64,000 nucleotides of DNA from Prinia subflava (GCF_021018805.1 NC_086248.1:58223485-58287484); one strand, 5' to 3'; counted from the first letter of the stretch, positions 10,766 through 22,872 are shown. Numbers and translations are program-made. The notes: generated by a model not told the origin, from the letters alone.

Positions 10766-13379
10766 GGATACGATGGAAGGAGGGGAGCAGAAGTCTGATA
10801 TGCCACAGGAGCTGTGTCCTGGGGATGGTGTCTGTGTCAGCTTGACCCTGTCCTCATCATCTGTCCTACAGACAGGCCTCTGTCCTCCTGCAAGGGCACC
10901 AGACTAGGAAGGATCACCAGCACAGTGCCTTTTGTCTAAGCAGCTAGACAGGGAATTGTGGAAAACTGAGGCATTTGCAGGCCAGTTGCTGCCCTGGAAG
11001 GCAGACATCCCAGGAAGCCTTCAGGAAGCAGCCTGGGAGCAATCCCTGCTTTCTCCCCAGTGCAAACCATTCCCCTGGGGGCTCTTCTGTGTCTCCTCAG
11101 CCTTGCAGTGCTGTGGCCTCCTCTCCCCTGCCCGAGCTAGCTGTCTCTGCTTTGTAACCACTTTCCTTGTGAACCTTTAAATGAATTTCTGGGAGATTTC
11201 CATCAGACAGTCCCAGAGATGACAGCCAGTGGTGCTTGTGATTTCCCATGAAAGCAGCTGTAGGAGGCAGAAATCCTGACATACCACCTGTACCAACACC
11301 CTTTCCCATTCCAGGGTAGCCATGAGAGTGACAAAAAGAGAGAGGAGATTCTCAGGCAGTGTGTGAGGGTCATGCATGCCCAGTTAAGTTTTCAAGACTG
11401 GCTCACTAATGTGGAGGAGGCTGGAAAGTCTGCTAGATGAAGATGGGACAAGGGGGAAACATTATTTACTCAGAGGAAGTTTTCTTAGCCCAGTTACATT
11501 TATTTTCTAATCTCCAAGATAATGTTTTCACTATCATTTCACGATCGTGATTAAGAATTACAAGGACAAATGACCTGTCCATTATTCTGGAGCTGACATG
11601 AACTCTTCTGAACAAGAACATTTGCTGAATAATCTTGAAAATAGCATTATTTTCTTTGGCATAAGTCTCGCTGCTGAGGAAATGCTTTTATTGGATTTTT
11701 GCATAATCTGTCTTGATCCTGCAATTGGATTCCAGCTCATACATCCTCTCTCCTCCCCACAGCAGAGCCAGTTAATGCCTCACAGATGCAAAGGAGGAAC
11801 CTGTATCAGTATGAATGATGTGGCAAAGGAGGGGCATATTGCTTACAGTTTCTCATACAAAAGCATATTTAATTTAAAAATTCCAAACGGACAAACCCCT
11901 TGAGCCATTATTGGCTCAGTAGAAGCAGGCTCATATTCATTATGGACTTATCATGGCACTATATTGAACATGTTGAAATTACTATTTTGTTTTGTTTCAC
12001 TCATAGGCAATAGTTGCTCATTAAGAGAACAGATACAACAGTTCTTTCTGTCAGTGTTCCTTGATGTGTCTCAAGGCTCTGGACATTCCTATTATTAGTT
12101 AATTATTTTTCCAATAGAAGAGACATCACATTTTGTTTTCTCTTTCTGATTAAGAGCTTGGATCACTTGGGTAGCATCAAATCTTACAATCATAGCAGAT
12201 GAGATGATCTTGCTTAAAACTTCTCAAAATCCTATTTTTAGTTTTGACTAATGTACAGGAACACAGTGATGATGTGCTATGGCAAAGCAACCTGCTGTAC
12301 TTCCATGTTATACCATAGAAACCAGGAACCTTGGCATATCACTGAAAAAATACTACTTGTATCTTGAATGGTAAGCTAGGAAAGGTAATGATTAATTTTT
12401 TTCCCATTGAGAGACAAAGTGAAATTAGCAGGAAAGAGGCTGTGGGTGGCACTGACAACAAGCAGGGAAGCAGAAGAGCACAGCTGGAGGACTGTGGGAG
12501 CAGAGACCAACATGTATCAAGTGATGTAAGATTGCTGCTGCTGGAAACAGAATGTTTATTATGACAAACATGGCATTAGGGGAAAAAAAATCAGAGAGTC
12601 TCCACAATCTGCAAATCCAGAAGAATATTTAAATGAGTTGGAAAACAATGAGTGCTTTTACTGAACATGAATTTGTGACCTGTTTGCAGGAATGCAGATA
12701 ATATGGCCACTGTGGCCTCTCAAAGATGAAGTGCTCTTTAAAGAATATGTTCATGCATACATATGAACACTTGAAATAAGAGTGTCTTCACTTTAAAGAG
12801 AAGCTCATAGCTTTAAAATAACACAAATGAACTAAAGATAGTGTGAAACTAGTCCTTTACTTTCTGCAACACGAAAGGCAGGTAAGGGGGCTTTTAAAAA
12901 ATGCTAAAAACAAGAAAACCATACACACATGAAAGTGTATGGTTAACTAATAATCATCTTCGAAGTGTAAAGCTCAGTTTTCCTGCTCATTACCTGTTTT
13001 CTTAAGGGAGATGCCAAAACCCTCTACCTGGCTCCTACTCTAAATATAGCACACAGACCAAAGTTTAGAAGGTTATGTTTGAATTTTAAATGGGCTACAC
13101 TGAAATATTAATGATTCCTCAGCTTAGAAGAGCCTAAAATACACTGTCAAGTGAGCAGGGCTGAGGTTACACTGTTTTAATGTTCTGGGGAAAAATCTGC
13201 AGCTTTTTCTAATTCTGTTGTGATCTCAAAATGTAACCAAACGATGAGAACAGAGTGTCCCTGAAGTGAGAAGATACTCTGGTTTTTAAGCAGAGAGGAG
13301 GAAGACTAAACAGAGGGAGTATTACTGGTGATGCTTGGAGAATTAATATTTTTCAGCCCTTCCTAAGTCAGCCCTCTGG
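10766..13379. other. Intergenic, no gene recognised
   Basis: I see no exon or repeat family. The AT-rich 11480-11960 stretch has the even, repeat-free look of conserved non-coding sequence and an incidental 101-codon frame (11598-11903). Without an alignment this cannot be tested. Confidence 0.5.
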
Positions 13380-13873
13380 GCTGGAGGAGCAGATGGACAT
13401 TCGTGTACTTTGTGTGCGCACACCCGTGTGGGTGCATTCCTGCACCCTCCCTCTGGCCAGGATGTACTCGGGCTCTGTCCCCTCTGTGGACCTGGGGACA
13501 GGGAACTTCAGCAGCTGCACTGAAGCTCGAACAATTGCTTCCCCTTCGCCTTGCACTTCGCTGGCCCAGCTGGAACACGGTGTGCAGGGAAGTGCCGGTG
13601 CTTCTGCTGCGCTGGAATTTCTCTGCCACCTGCTCCTCAGCTCACGGGTCTCTCCTGGCAGCGCTGCTGCTGTGTGGGGGACACAGAATATCCTCTCGAG
13701 GCATATTTTCCCTGGTGTACCTGCCCCTGCCAGCCTCGGGACGTGGTGCCTTTGAGTGCTCTGCAGCCCACCAAGCAAAGCGCTCTGCTCTCCGGGACCA
13801 GCCCGCTGCGGGACGGGGCTGCCGGAGTCCCTCATGCCCCTTTCTCAGGCTTTCCGGTGCAGCCGCTGGCTAC

Positions 13874-14022
13874 GGGGGATGCTGCCGGGGATGCTGCCGG
13901 GGATGCTCCGGGGATGCTCCGGGGATGCTGCCGGGGATGCTGCCGGGGGATGCTGCCGGGGGATGCTGCCGGGGGATGCTGCCGGGGATGCTGCCGGGGG
14001 ATGCTCCGGGATGCTGCCGGGG
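13874..14022. repeat. Minisatellite, 12 units of about 12 bp (GGGGATGCTGCC)
   Basis: About twelve head-to-tail units of GGGGATGCTGCC are present. Variants lack the GC before CC (GGGGATGCTCC) or carry an extra G. Unit length is 11-13 bp, so the array shifts frame and encodes Gly-Met-Leu-Pro-like or, on the minus strand, Ser-Ile-Pro-Gly-like runs that are not real proteins. Runs of four or five G on the plus strand recur every unit. Confidence 0.95.
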
Positions 14023-14062
14023 CTGCCCCTGCGGAGGGCCCGGGTGGCTGCCCTGGAGTGAC

Positions 14063-14079
14063 GGCACCATCTAGTGCTG
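14063..14079 (-). promoter_or_regulatory. CTCF-like motif beside the minisatellite
   Basis: Minus-strand CAGCACTAGATGGTGCC fits the CTCF core CCACYAGRKGGCRS with about two mismatches. It has the same orientation as the match at 8239-8255. Inspection only. Confidence 0.4.
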
Positions 14080-14130
14080 CCCGGGCGCACCGCCGCTGGA
14101 TGCTCCGCCGCAAGGAGGCTCAGCTGGGGC

Positions 14131-15059
14131 TGCTCTCAAAAAGGAACCGAAAGGAAGGATCGACCCAGGTTGCACCTTCAGTGTGCACCTTCAGTTCCTG
14201 CTTCTTTACACCCCCAAAGGTGGAGAAATTGATGTGCAGACAAGGTAGAAGCTTCTAGGAATTTAATCTTCCCGGCTAGATGAAATTCCATCCAGTTCTG
14301 GCAGCTGTCACAGAGTAAAAAGCAGGACAGAGTGTTAGCAATAGTGGTGTATGTGCACAAAACCCTTGTGTGAAATGATGAGCTGCTTTAGTGGGCTCTG
14401 AAGGGAAAATGCAAGTTCAGTTCTAGATCACTGCTCTATTTGGAGCCTGAAAGTCTTCAGAGTGAGCTGCAAGCCACAGGAAAGGTCTGAAAGGCCTTCT
14501 GAGCTGGGAGGCAGGAATACAGCTTGCCTCAAAAGCCTTTGGCAGCAGATCCAGCAGAAAGCGGGCTGCTGAGGCTCTCCTGCTTCCCAGGGTGATGGAG
14601 GGGACACCTGCAGTGGGATGCAAAGGAAGCTGAGCGAGCACTGCAGTCAGTGGCCAAGGTTAAGTGGCAGTGCCTTCCAAGAGGTTCTTCAGCCTGTTTG
14701 CAGTAGGCACCCAGTACGTACCACAAATGGTAAAAACCAGAGGAAAGCCTCAATGAAAATAAAGGTAATGGAAAAGAAAAAGAGCCAACCTGTCCCTATG
14801 TGAAAAGGAGAAAGCAAAATGGGGAAATAGAGAAGCACCAATGAGCATAAGTGGTTGTGGGAAATACACTTAGACAAAGAGCAAACTCTAAGTCAGTTAA
14901 ATGCACTGAGAACACCTGTTTTACATCGATTAGCTGAGTTTCTCTCTTCACAATAATCCTCTGGGATCCTTACCCAGGGATGGTGGTGACAAAGTACAAC
15001 TTCAAAAAAAAAAGTAATGACCAAGGCAGAGGGTTTTAGGGATGTGGTCTCTTAGGCAC
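14131..15059. other. Intergenic, no gene recognised
   Basis: I see only short frames. This stretch could hold further decayed 5' parts of the ERV-like element that begins to be recognisable at about 15060, but I cannot show it. Confidence 0.45.
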
Positions 15060-15900
15060 CCACAAGGCAAGTGGCAACTAAGAGCAGATTATGGAGGTCT
15101 GACAGCTGCTGCCAAACCACTCACTGCATCTGTTCCCATTATAGCTGATATGGTCAGTCCTCTTAATGATGGATGGCAACTAGCAGCATGAAAGAAATGT
15201 TTTTCATGACCCCAGCACCGGGGGCAGATCAGATGAGGTTTGCTTTCATCTGTCAGGGACTTCACTATACGTTTACTTGTCTATTCCAAAGCTTAAACCA
15301 TAGTCCTAACGTGTGTAGCTCATGCTACATTCCCTGAAGAGCTGGAAATGTTAAAATTTCCACAAGAGGTCACTGTGAGGCAGTGCATCAGTGATGGAGG
15401 AGGAGGCTGCTTCACAAAACCTGTGACGACTATGGACACTTGCAACGACACAGCCACAGTCAGCTGGGGTAGAGATACCAGCACAACAGGAACAAGAGCC
15501 CTGTCATGATTTCATCTTTTGGGGAGTCAGATGGACAGGTGGGAGAAAAACAGGTGCTACGAGAAATCCAAAGGTTATTCCTGTCCCAGAAAAAGAAATT
15601 CGTTAAGTGCTGTGCCAGAAACTTTAAGATCTTGGAGGGGCATATTCCAGGATTAAGTATCATAATCTGACTACTTCATAATTTACTAAAGAAAAATGCA
15701 ATCTGGGAATGGACCCCACAACATAAGAAGGCCCTAGAGCTGTTAAAGAAAACTGTAAATGTGTTTGAGTCACTGGGACTCCTCTGCCCTATGTGGCCCC
15801 TCTCTATACATCCAGGTGGGAGAGAGGGATATGGCTGGGGACTAGAGCAAGAGTGGCTGCCTGGACCCACACAACATCATATCATTTTGGGTTCCAAATA
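15060..15900 (+). pseudogene. Decayed endogenous retrovirus pol relic (reverse transcriptase to connection region), ERV-L-like
   Basis: Fragments in shifting plus-strand frames follow the order of a retroviral reverse transcriptase. First, near 15085-15150, is a region resembling the WRLTVDYRGLN and VPDM motifs. Then, near 15190-15290, come segments like the AFF..P...D..FAF and YTFT blocks. Next is a position corresponding to the YxDD active site near 15385, where the motif is destroyed. Last is the palm/connection part at about 15610-15870, with GHIPGL, LLKKN and WEWTPQHKKAL. Several stops and frameshifts break it, so it is non-functional. The connection-region motif style resembles class III (ERV-L) elements common in birds. 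The subfamily is a guess; the retroviral pol origin is well supported. Confidence 0.75.
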
Positions 15901-16074
15901 AAATGTGAGAATGCAGTCATATGAAACAATAAGACTGCTAGATAATAATTATGAAAATAAAAATTATTTTGAATAGGAAGCCAGAGGTTATGATTTGAGA
16001 GGAAGGTCATGAAGCTGGGCAGGGGGGTCATCATGAAGACAAGTGCACTTCCCCTCTAATAAAGCTTTTTGGAA

Positions 16075-16495
16075 AGTGAAGAGCATGAGTGTATATTTCT
16101 GTGGTAAGCATGGGCTGCCTCATTCCCAAAGCTTTTTACACTTCAGTGCAATCTGCTTCAGAAAACATAATAGGTGTAACCTCTCCCTAGACCATTTTCT
16201 GCATTTGCTTAACTGAGACCTTTTAATCTCCATCTCTAAGAACTACTTGGGAAAAAAAGATAACCTTGAGAGAGTAAGTTGTCATTAATAAAACTTTCAT
16301 AATTTTCTTCTTTCTGTCAGATACACTGGGCATCCATGTGCCATTTGGAGAGGTGCCAGTCTTAGAGAACAACTGGCAAGGCTGTGGCAGAGTCAGGAGC
16401 TTCATCCCTGAGGCTTAATTCAGGGATGCTGACAGTTACTCTTTGAAGACCTTATTTGTCATGGTCATAAAAAACAATGCCTTTAATGCTCAGGT
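16075..16495 (+). repeat. Diverged duplicate of the AKAP12 terminal-exon region
   Basis: This segment aligns with about 6230-6600, the end of the last AKAP12 intron, its acceptor and the first part of the 3'UTR exon. Shared landmarks in order are CTCTCCCTAG, ACTACTTGGGAAA versus ACTGCTTGGGAAA, the acceptor TTTCTGTCAG versus TTTGTTTCAG, then GCATCCATGTGCCATTTGGA versus GCGTCCATGTGGCATTTGGA, TTAGAGAACAACTG versus CTAGAGAACAACTG, TTTGAAGACCT and CAATGCCTTTAAT. Identity is roughly 75-80% by eye. Because intron sequence is included, it arose at DNA level and not by retrocopying. The acceptor is still intact at 16320. Confidence 0.9.
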
Positions 16496-16916
16496 AGCTA
16501 TAGGTGTGCTCCATGCCAAGGTCTGCACAACAGAGCCAAGATGATGGAAGATAACTCATTCTCCTCATGGGGGACATCGAGGATTCCTCTACCTCCTTCT
16601 CCCTTTTCCTATCAGGAGACAGGGGAAGAAACAGGAGTGTGTCCTGCACATGCTCTCAAGTGAACGGGAAAACAGAAGCTGAAATGAGGGAAGGCTGAGT
16701 GAGAAGGGGAGAAAATCACATTCTGTTTAGTGGCTTCAGTGGTTGAAATACTCGTTTGGTGTCATTCCAGCTGAACAGGCGGTGTCCCGTGCCTGCACTC
16801 TCCCCCAGTTGTTAGGCTGACTTTCTACAGCCTCCCTTTCCTTCGGCAGCTCTTTTGAGCCCCATTCTGGTGAGAGGTTACTGCTCTGTTTCCCTCTCAA
16901 TCCTAACCCTCATCCT
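16496..16916. other. Intergenic, no gene recognised
   Basis: Similarity to AKAP12 fades just right of 16495. I see no exon or other repeat before the LTR-like fragment. Confidence 0.5.
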
Positions 16917-17170
16917 TGTGCTGGTTCTGGCTGGGATGGAGTTAATTGCCGCCCTGGCACGGTACCGTGCCATGTGCTTGTACTGAGTGTGAGAACAGTG
17001 TTGATAACGGAGATGATGATGTGGTTGCTGAACAGCGCTCACCCCAAGCCAAGGCCGTTCCTGTTTCCCTCGCTCTGCAGTGAGGAGGAGCACCAGGAGC
17101 ATGGCCAGGACATGAGCTGGGCTGGGGGAACTTTGTGGCCTTCTTGGCAAGCCCAGCACGGCTCCTGCAG
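16917..17170 (+). mobile_element. LTR-like fragment of an avian ERV-L-type element
   Basis: The stretch GTGCTGGTTCTGGCTGGGAT followed by GGAGTTAATT, later GAACAGTGTTGATAAC, GTTGCTGAACAGCGCTCACC and CCAAGCCAAGGCCGTTCCTG, resembles from memory the 5' half of LTRs from ERV-L-like elements that are common in bird genomes. It is diverged and lacks the usual promoter half. It has the same orientation as the pol relic at 15060-15900 and could be what is left of its 3' LTR. Confidence 0.55.
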
Positions 17171-20100
17171 CGAGTGACTCTGCCACCGAAGTCCCTGTCA
17201 GAGGCAGTGCCATTCCTGGACCCAGCCATTCCTTCAGCAGCTGCTTGGGTTCCCTGGGATCTCCTTTGGGTTTCTGAGAGCCGGAGCAACTCACCCGTGT
17301 AAATCTTAACACATTTTTGCTGCAGGACAATACCAAGAAATGCATTTCTTGGTCCCATCAGACACTGAAGAAGAATTTTGCCATCCAGCTGGTAGGTTTT
17401 AAGCACAGACTGAGTAGCTGCCCTTGTCTCTAGCGCTTTGCAAGCTGGCACTTCTGCTAAACTGCCTGCCCTACTTCAGGCAGAGCAGTTCCGCTCTGTC
17501 CAGGAGACCTCTTGAAGCCTGGAGTGTTGCTACTTTGCAAACCCTGGTTGTGCTCAGTGGCAGAGACATCAGTGCTAAGTGCCACTGTCATTGTATCCCT
17601 ATTTCCCAGCTCTCAGAGCCATGTTTAATTATGTTCCTTGACAGCAATAGGAAATAGATGTGCTCATTCCTCATGTACGAGTCACCACGGAGGTGTGGCT
17701 CTGCGAGGGAGTACTGCTACTGGCAGCTGCATGACAGAGCAAATAAATCCTCTTGGCAGCAGCAGCTGCACTTTCTTCCTCTCACCATGCCAAACCTCAG
17801 CTCCTGTAAGCACGCTGAGGGAGCCCACCAGCATGGCCAGATGCAGAGTAAACCATCAGCTCACACTCCCTCAGCAGTATCAGAAACAGGGGAATGTTTC
17901 CTATGGCATTGCAACACTAGATGACTTTCTCATGGGTCTACCAAGGATACAGGAATTGACGACTTAATTTCTGTAGGTCAACTCCTTTTTAGAGCACAAA
18001 ACATGTCCTTTAGGGGAAAGAGGATCTATCTATGGTGAGGGGAAAGGCAGAAAAAGCATTAATACAGCCATAATTTCCAAATTTCTAGTATGCTCTTCTT
18101 TTAATACACAGATGCAAATCCCAAGCTAAGACATTTCTGACCCTTGAGCTAATGAGAACAGCAGGTAGTGCCCCCATTCCTTGGGACAAGTGTACCACTC
18201 TCCTTAGATGAAATAGTTAATAGAATGTAAAAAGTCCCAAAGCAAAGCAAAACAAAACAACAAAAAAATCCCAAAGCAAAACAAAAAACCCAAACCACAC
18301 CCCAAAACAGGAAAGGTGGTGTCCTCACAGGCATGATCACAGCTTCACAGTTTAGGTGGCTGCTTCCTGCTCACTTCTTTCAGATTCTCCCCATTTGGTT
18401 TGAGTGCTGTTTCACCACGTCAGCTTTCCACTCTGTGTGGCACAGCTCTGCACACAGATGAAAGCTGATCCATATTTCAGCTGATTCCTTCTGTTGATTT
18501 TTGCTTTTGCTTCACTTGCAGTAGACAGAAAAAAACTGGTGACATTGTGGCCCTTTGCTCTGAGACATTTCCTATATGACAGGAGAGTGATGCACAGTAA
18601 CACTTATATCCTTCAAGTCATGCCTGTAGTATGTCTTTTTAAAAATGAATGGCATACTACAGTTTTATTTAAAAGGGCTTGAAAATTTTGAATGAATTTT
18701 GAACTCAGTGAACAAGGATGAAGTTTCTATAAATGTTCTTTTTAAGTTCTTGTGCACAAATCAGGTTTTGTTCTGGGTCCCATTTTGTTATCAGTATTGA
18801 AAAGGTGCCTCAAAATGAGATAAAAAAATTAATTCTGCATAAGAATGCAATCATACCAAAGAACAAGATCATTATTACTGAACAATTATTACTTTATATT
18901 CTGTGACTACATCTGTCTGTGGACAACTGTGTACCAGCAGCTGGAGTGGTGCTGGTTTGGCGAGGGGCCATCGCCTTCCTTTCCTCATCAGCTGCCAATT
19001 GCGTGCTGCGAGTGACTATTTCCCATCACATCCTTCAAGCACTGCTGGTGAGGTGGAAGGACCTGGCTTTCCACATTTTCCAGACTTTACCCTTTCAGGG
19101 TAAAGGACACTCAGGAAAGGCCTCTCCTGCTGGGATGGGAAGTTCATGCTGGCAGTATAACACCAACAGAGAGGCTGTGGCCAGTGTCCCTATTCAGGGC
19201 TGCCCAAAAGCCTGGCCTTGTCCTTATCTATGAAGGCGTGAAGAAAAACATTAGAAAATGGAAGGATCAGACTAGTTTGTCAAAAGGGAATTGAACCTTG
19301 GTTTTATTTTTACCTAATAAGCTCATGAAATAAAGCTTGCTTGACAGACTACGTTGCTCTGTGAATTTGAGAGACCCAAATAAACAATGGCAGTATATAA
19401 AATAATTCACTGCTGAAACTGGAACTGCACAATACAGTAGCAACAAAATAAAAAATGCCTTAACCATGTGGTTGAGAGATTCAGGATCAAAGGAAACAAT
19501 GGACTGATCAGGAAGCTCCCTTAGAAAGTGTATGAGCTGCTTCAAAATGAGTCCTGACACAGTCAGCAGATTGGATACGGGCTGTGGATTTGTGCTGAGG
19601 CGTGCTGGAGTGCTGGGTACCTTCTCCACACTTCACAGAGCAGTACAGTAAGTGAACATTCATGTTAACTTTCATTTCGTGGCTCTGCTCCTCTCCCCCC
19701 TGAGCAGATTCCAGGAAGGCTTTGGTTTTGGCCAAGGCAATAGGCATGGACCGAATATGAGGAAGTCCTGCTGGCAGCTCCTTTGGCACAAGGGCTAAAA
19801 CACTGGCACCCCAAGGAATGACGACAGCACTGACAGATGCTCCAAGGCCACGCTGAGCTCTTGCATCTTGGCACACTTGGCCTGTTCAAAAGCATGGATG
19901 CACCAACATCACAGCACCAGGGCTGTACTGCAGAGGAAATGTGCTACGTGGTTTTGGCTAAATTTCATCTAAATATGGCCTTCTTAATGGCAGGCTTGAT
20001 AGAAGCCCATATTTAAGAACAGTGAATTTCTCTTATTTCTAGAGATGATCACAGATAATTTGGCAAATACACATTCATGAAGGGTGTTGCAAAATTTCTG

Positions 20101-22252
20101 CTTCTTTCTGTTTTGTTCTACTTTTGGTATGAGTGGGATTTCATTATCCAGTGACAACGGGCATTTTTACAAACAAAAACAAGTGAACAAAACAAGAGCT
20201 GTAGAAATGGAAACACTGTCTGAAGTGGAGTAACAGCTGGGTTTTTTGAACAGCCAGCCTCCATCACCACTGGTGGTCTGTCACCTAGATTTCATTAACC
20301 AAAGTATGCTGCTGTAATTAACAGTGTAACATTTACAGTGTTGAAGTAGGAATTCTAATTGGGTGGGTTTTTTTTTAAGTAACCCAATTACTCCTAATCA
20401 TTCATAACTATCAAGTATCTTAAAACACTTGTTGACTTTTGGGAAGTAATAAATAAGAGAATCAACGACAGAACTCAAAAATTAACTTCATTTATATGTG
20501 TTTACTTTTTAAGATTAAAAGGTATGGAAATACAATCAAGGAAAATGATTTTAACTTGGTTAAAATGAATCAGTTTGATCTTTAAGTGCTTGGGACAAGG
20601 ATATCTAAAGAATTGTATTGCTCTCCAAAAATGCAAAATACCCAAACAATGCAATACTCCTGTTAGGCAGATTGGGAAAAAAACATCGAGACTGTGATGC
20701 CACCAGGTACCAGGTACCATAGCACCTGCTCAAGTCTTAACCAGGTTTCCTTTAAACGTAAAAGATGTTGCAAAAAATGCCAAAGAAATTATTTAAACAG
20801 AATGAAATCTATTTCTTTATTTTTCTCTCTTGCAACTGACAACTTTTTGTGACTGAGGCTGTTATCTTATGGGATTTGGAGCTGAAGAGCCAGCCAGATT
20901 TTCTAAACATCAAAACAGCAACTGAAGGCTCTGCAGTGTAAACAGGAACACAATTTTAAGTATTCGATGTTTGTAACACAAGTGTCTTCTGGTAAATTCT
21001 CCCCCTGCTGAAGCAGAATGATTATCAGACCAGTGATGGAGAAGATACTTGATGGAAAAATATTGACTGCAATGGACTGCAAACTTCACTTTCAGAAGTG
21101 ATAATCCTCTGTTGGAGCAGAGAGATTTGTAGGTGTTTGGTACTTTTGAAGTCAAGGCAGAGATGTCAAGTGACACGCCTAGGAAATTAACTTTGTAGAT
21201 ACTCCTTTGGAAAAACACGGGGCTGAAGTTCTAGCCCATGGCCTTGAATGATGGCAGATTTTCACTGACTTCTCAGCAGTTCCTGCCAAGACGTCTGCTT
21301 TCATTTGGTAAAAAATTCACAGCTTCAACAGGTGAGCAGACTGAATGAGCAATGAGCAACTCAGTCACAAATCTCAGAGTCAAACACTGAAAACTAAACC
21401 TGGAGTTATCTCTAACTGCAATAATAATTCAGAGGGTTTAAACAAAGAAGCTTGAACAAAACTGCATTTGTGCTGCAATTTCCCAAATTCTTGATGCAGC
21501 TGTTAATAGCCAGAATATACTGTTTCTAATTTGTTGTAAAGGAACAAAAGCTCATGAAGTTGAAAGGCAATGACTCAAACATCCCTATGGAGCATCCAGA
21601 CAATAAAGTGTATTTAAAAGAAACCATTATCATAGCTCAACATGTATTAAAACAGTCTCTTTATTGTGATTTTTTTTCTCTTTATCCGACAGTTATTTCA
21701 TAAGAATAAATATTAACAGGTGAAAGTATCTCTGCTGAGCCTGCAATTTTGTTCTTTGTAACAGCAGGACGGTCATAACCAACTCCTCCCATGGCTGCTT
21801 GTTCCCTGCCCTACCCTGCTCCTTCCTGCTGGGCAGCACACCAGCCTGCAAGGCCACACTGCCTCCGATGAGCTGCCTGCCCAAGTGGGAGTCACCACTT
21901 CCCACCTTCTACATCCTGGATGCTGCCAGCAGCAACACTGGCTTCAGCAAGGCTCTTCCCGGCTCATCTCCATCTTTGCACAATCTGTGACTTGTTCAAA
22001 ACCTTCTGCAAAGCTAAAATAACGAACAGGTTTGACAGAAAATAGCATTTTTTAAGACTGGTTGTTTTTCGCTTGAGTCCATTTAACGTGTAACTTAGCA
22101 AACATCATGATTTCCAAGCAGTGGAGAAGGAGAGGTGAGAGGAGGAATAATGTCTCACAATAAATGGTGTGGCCATGTGCACCCTGACACCAGCCACCTG
22201 GGGGGTTGAGCTGAACTGCTGTACTTTGCCCCAGAGCAGAACTGGAGCTCTG

Positions 22253-22257
<5 letters not shown>
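17171..22257. other. Intergenic, no gene recognised
   Basis: Short frames exist on both strands but none shows protein similarity or flanking splice sites I trust. An A-rich simple stretch lies at 18235-18300 (CAAAACAAAA-type). I see nothing else. Confidence 0.55.

Positions 22258-22303
<46 letters not shown>
22258..22303. repeat. 46-nt pure poly(A) tract
   Basis: An uninterrupted run of A follows CTCTGAAATT. It is the longest homopolymer in the window. It may be the tail of a short retroposed sequence to its left or a simple-repeat expansion; I see no recognisable source mRNA upstream. Confidence 0.95.
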
Positions 22304-22305
<2 letters not shown>

Positions 22306-22866
22306 AGCATCCAAGCAGTAACTAACAGCTGAGGTGGTAGCACCTTTAGCAGATACAGTCATTTTAGAAATGAACTTGTGACTATCCCCTAAACCACAGA
22401 TAGTGACACAAAAGCTGACATTACCCTGAACCAGGAAAGGTTTATTATTTTCTTTTTCTACTCTGAGAACATTTTGGACTAAGGGAGATGAAATAAAACC
22501 CACATTTAAGGAAACTATACCAGTGGATGAAGATCCTAAAGAAGTTTTAAAGTGGGCAGCACTAAAATAATTCTGTAAGATGTTATTTTTTTCCTCAAAA
22601 GACTTCTACACTTTGAAATCAATTGATTTAAAACCTATTACTTTAATACGAGAGAGATAAAAAGTCCATCATGTAGAGACTTTTGTGCTAAATCCACCTC
22701 AAGTTTTAGTAAGCTCATTGTTCACCTGTGTGATGGAGGTTTTGTCTGATAGACACAATACATTGCTTGGCTTTTAAACTGATTCAGCTAGAGCTCGTCC
22801 AGGAAGACCGAACACCAACAACCTTTCACCTTCAACTCAATAAATCATATCCCATTTAATTCAGTT

Positions 22867-22872
22867 TTTATT
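22867..22872 (-). terminator. ZBTB2: ZBTB2 poly(A) signal AATAAA
   Basis: The plus strand reads TTTATT. On the minus strand AATAAA is followed 30-50 nt later by a GT-rich downstream element, a well-formed cleavage site. Confidence 0.65.

Larger units (their letters stand above)
13380..14130. other. GC-rich patch around a minisatellite
   Basis: G+C rises sharply here compared with flanks that are A+T rich. Several overlapping open frames on both strands are by-products of this composition and of the tandem repeat at 13874-14022. No splice-bounded coding exon is evident. A CTCF-like motif sits at its right edge. Confidence 0.55.

Noticed and set aside
11598..11903. 101-codon plus-strand frame
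   Set aside because: No family resemblance; a chance frame in AT-rich sequence. It may be conserved non-coding DNA, but that cannot be judged here.
13403..14258. Long overlapping plus- and minus-strand open frames (up to 235 codons)
   Set aside because: They run through the 12-bp minisatellite and GC-rich flanks. All frames are open because of composition, and the translations are low-complexity repeats in every frame.
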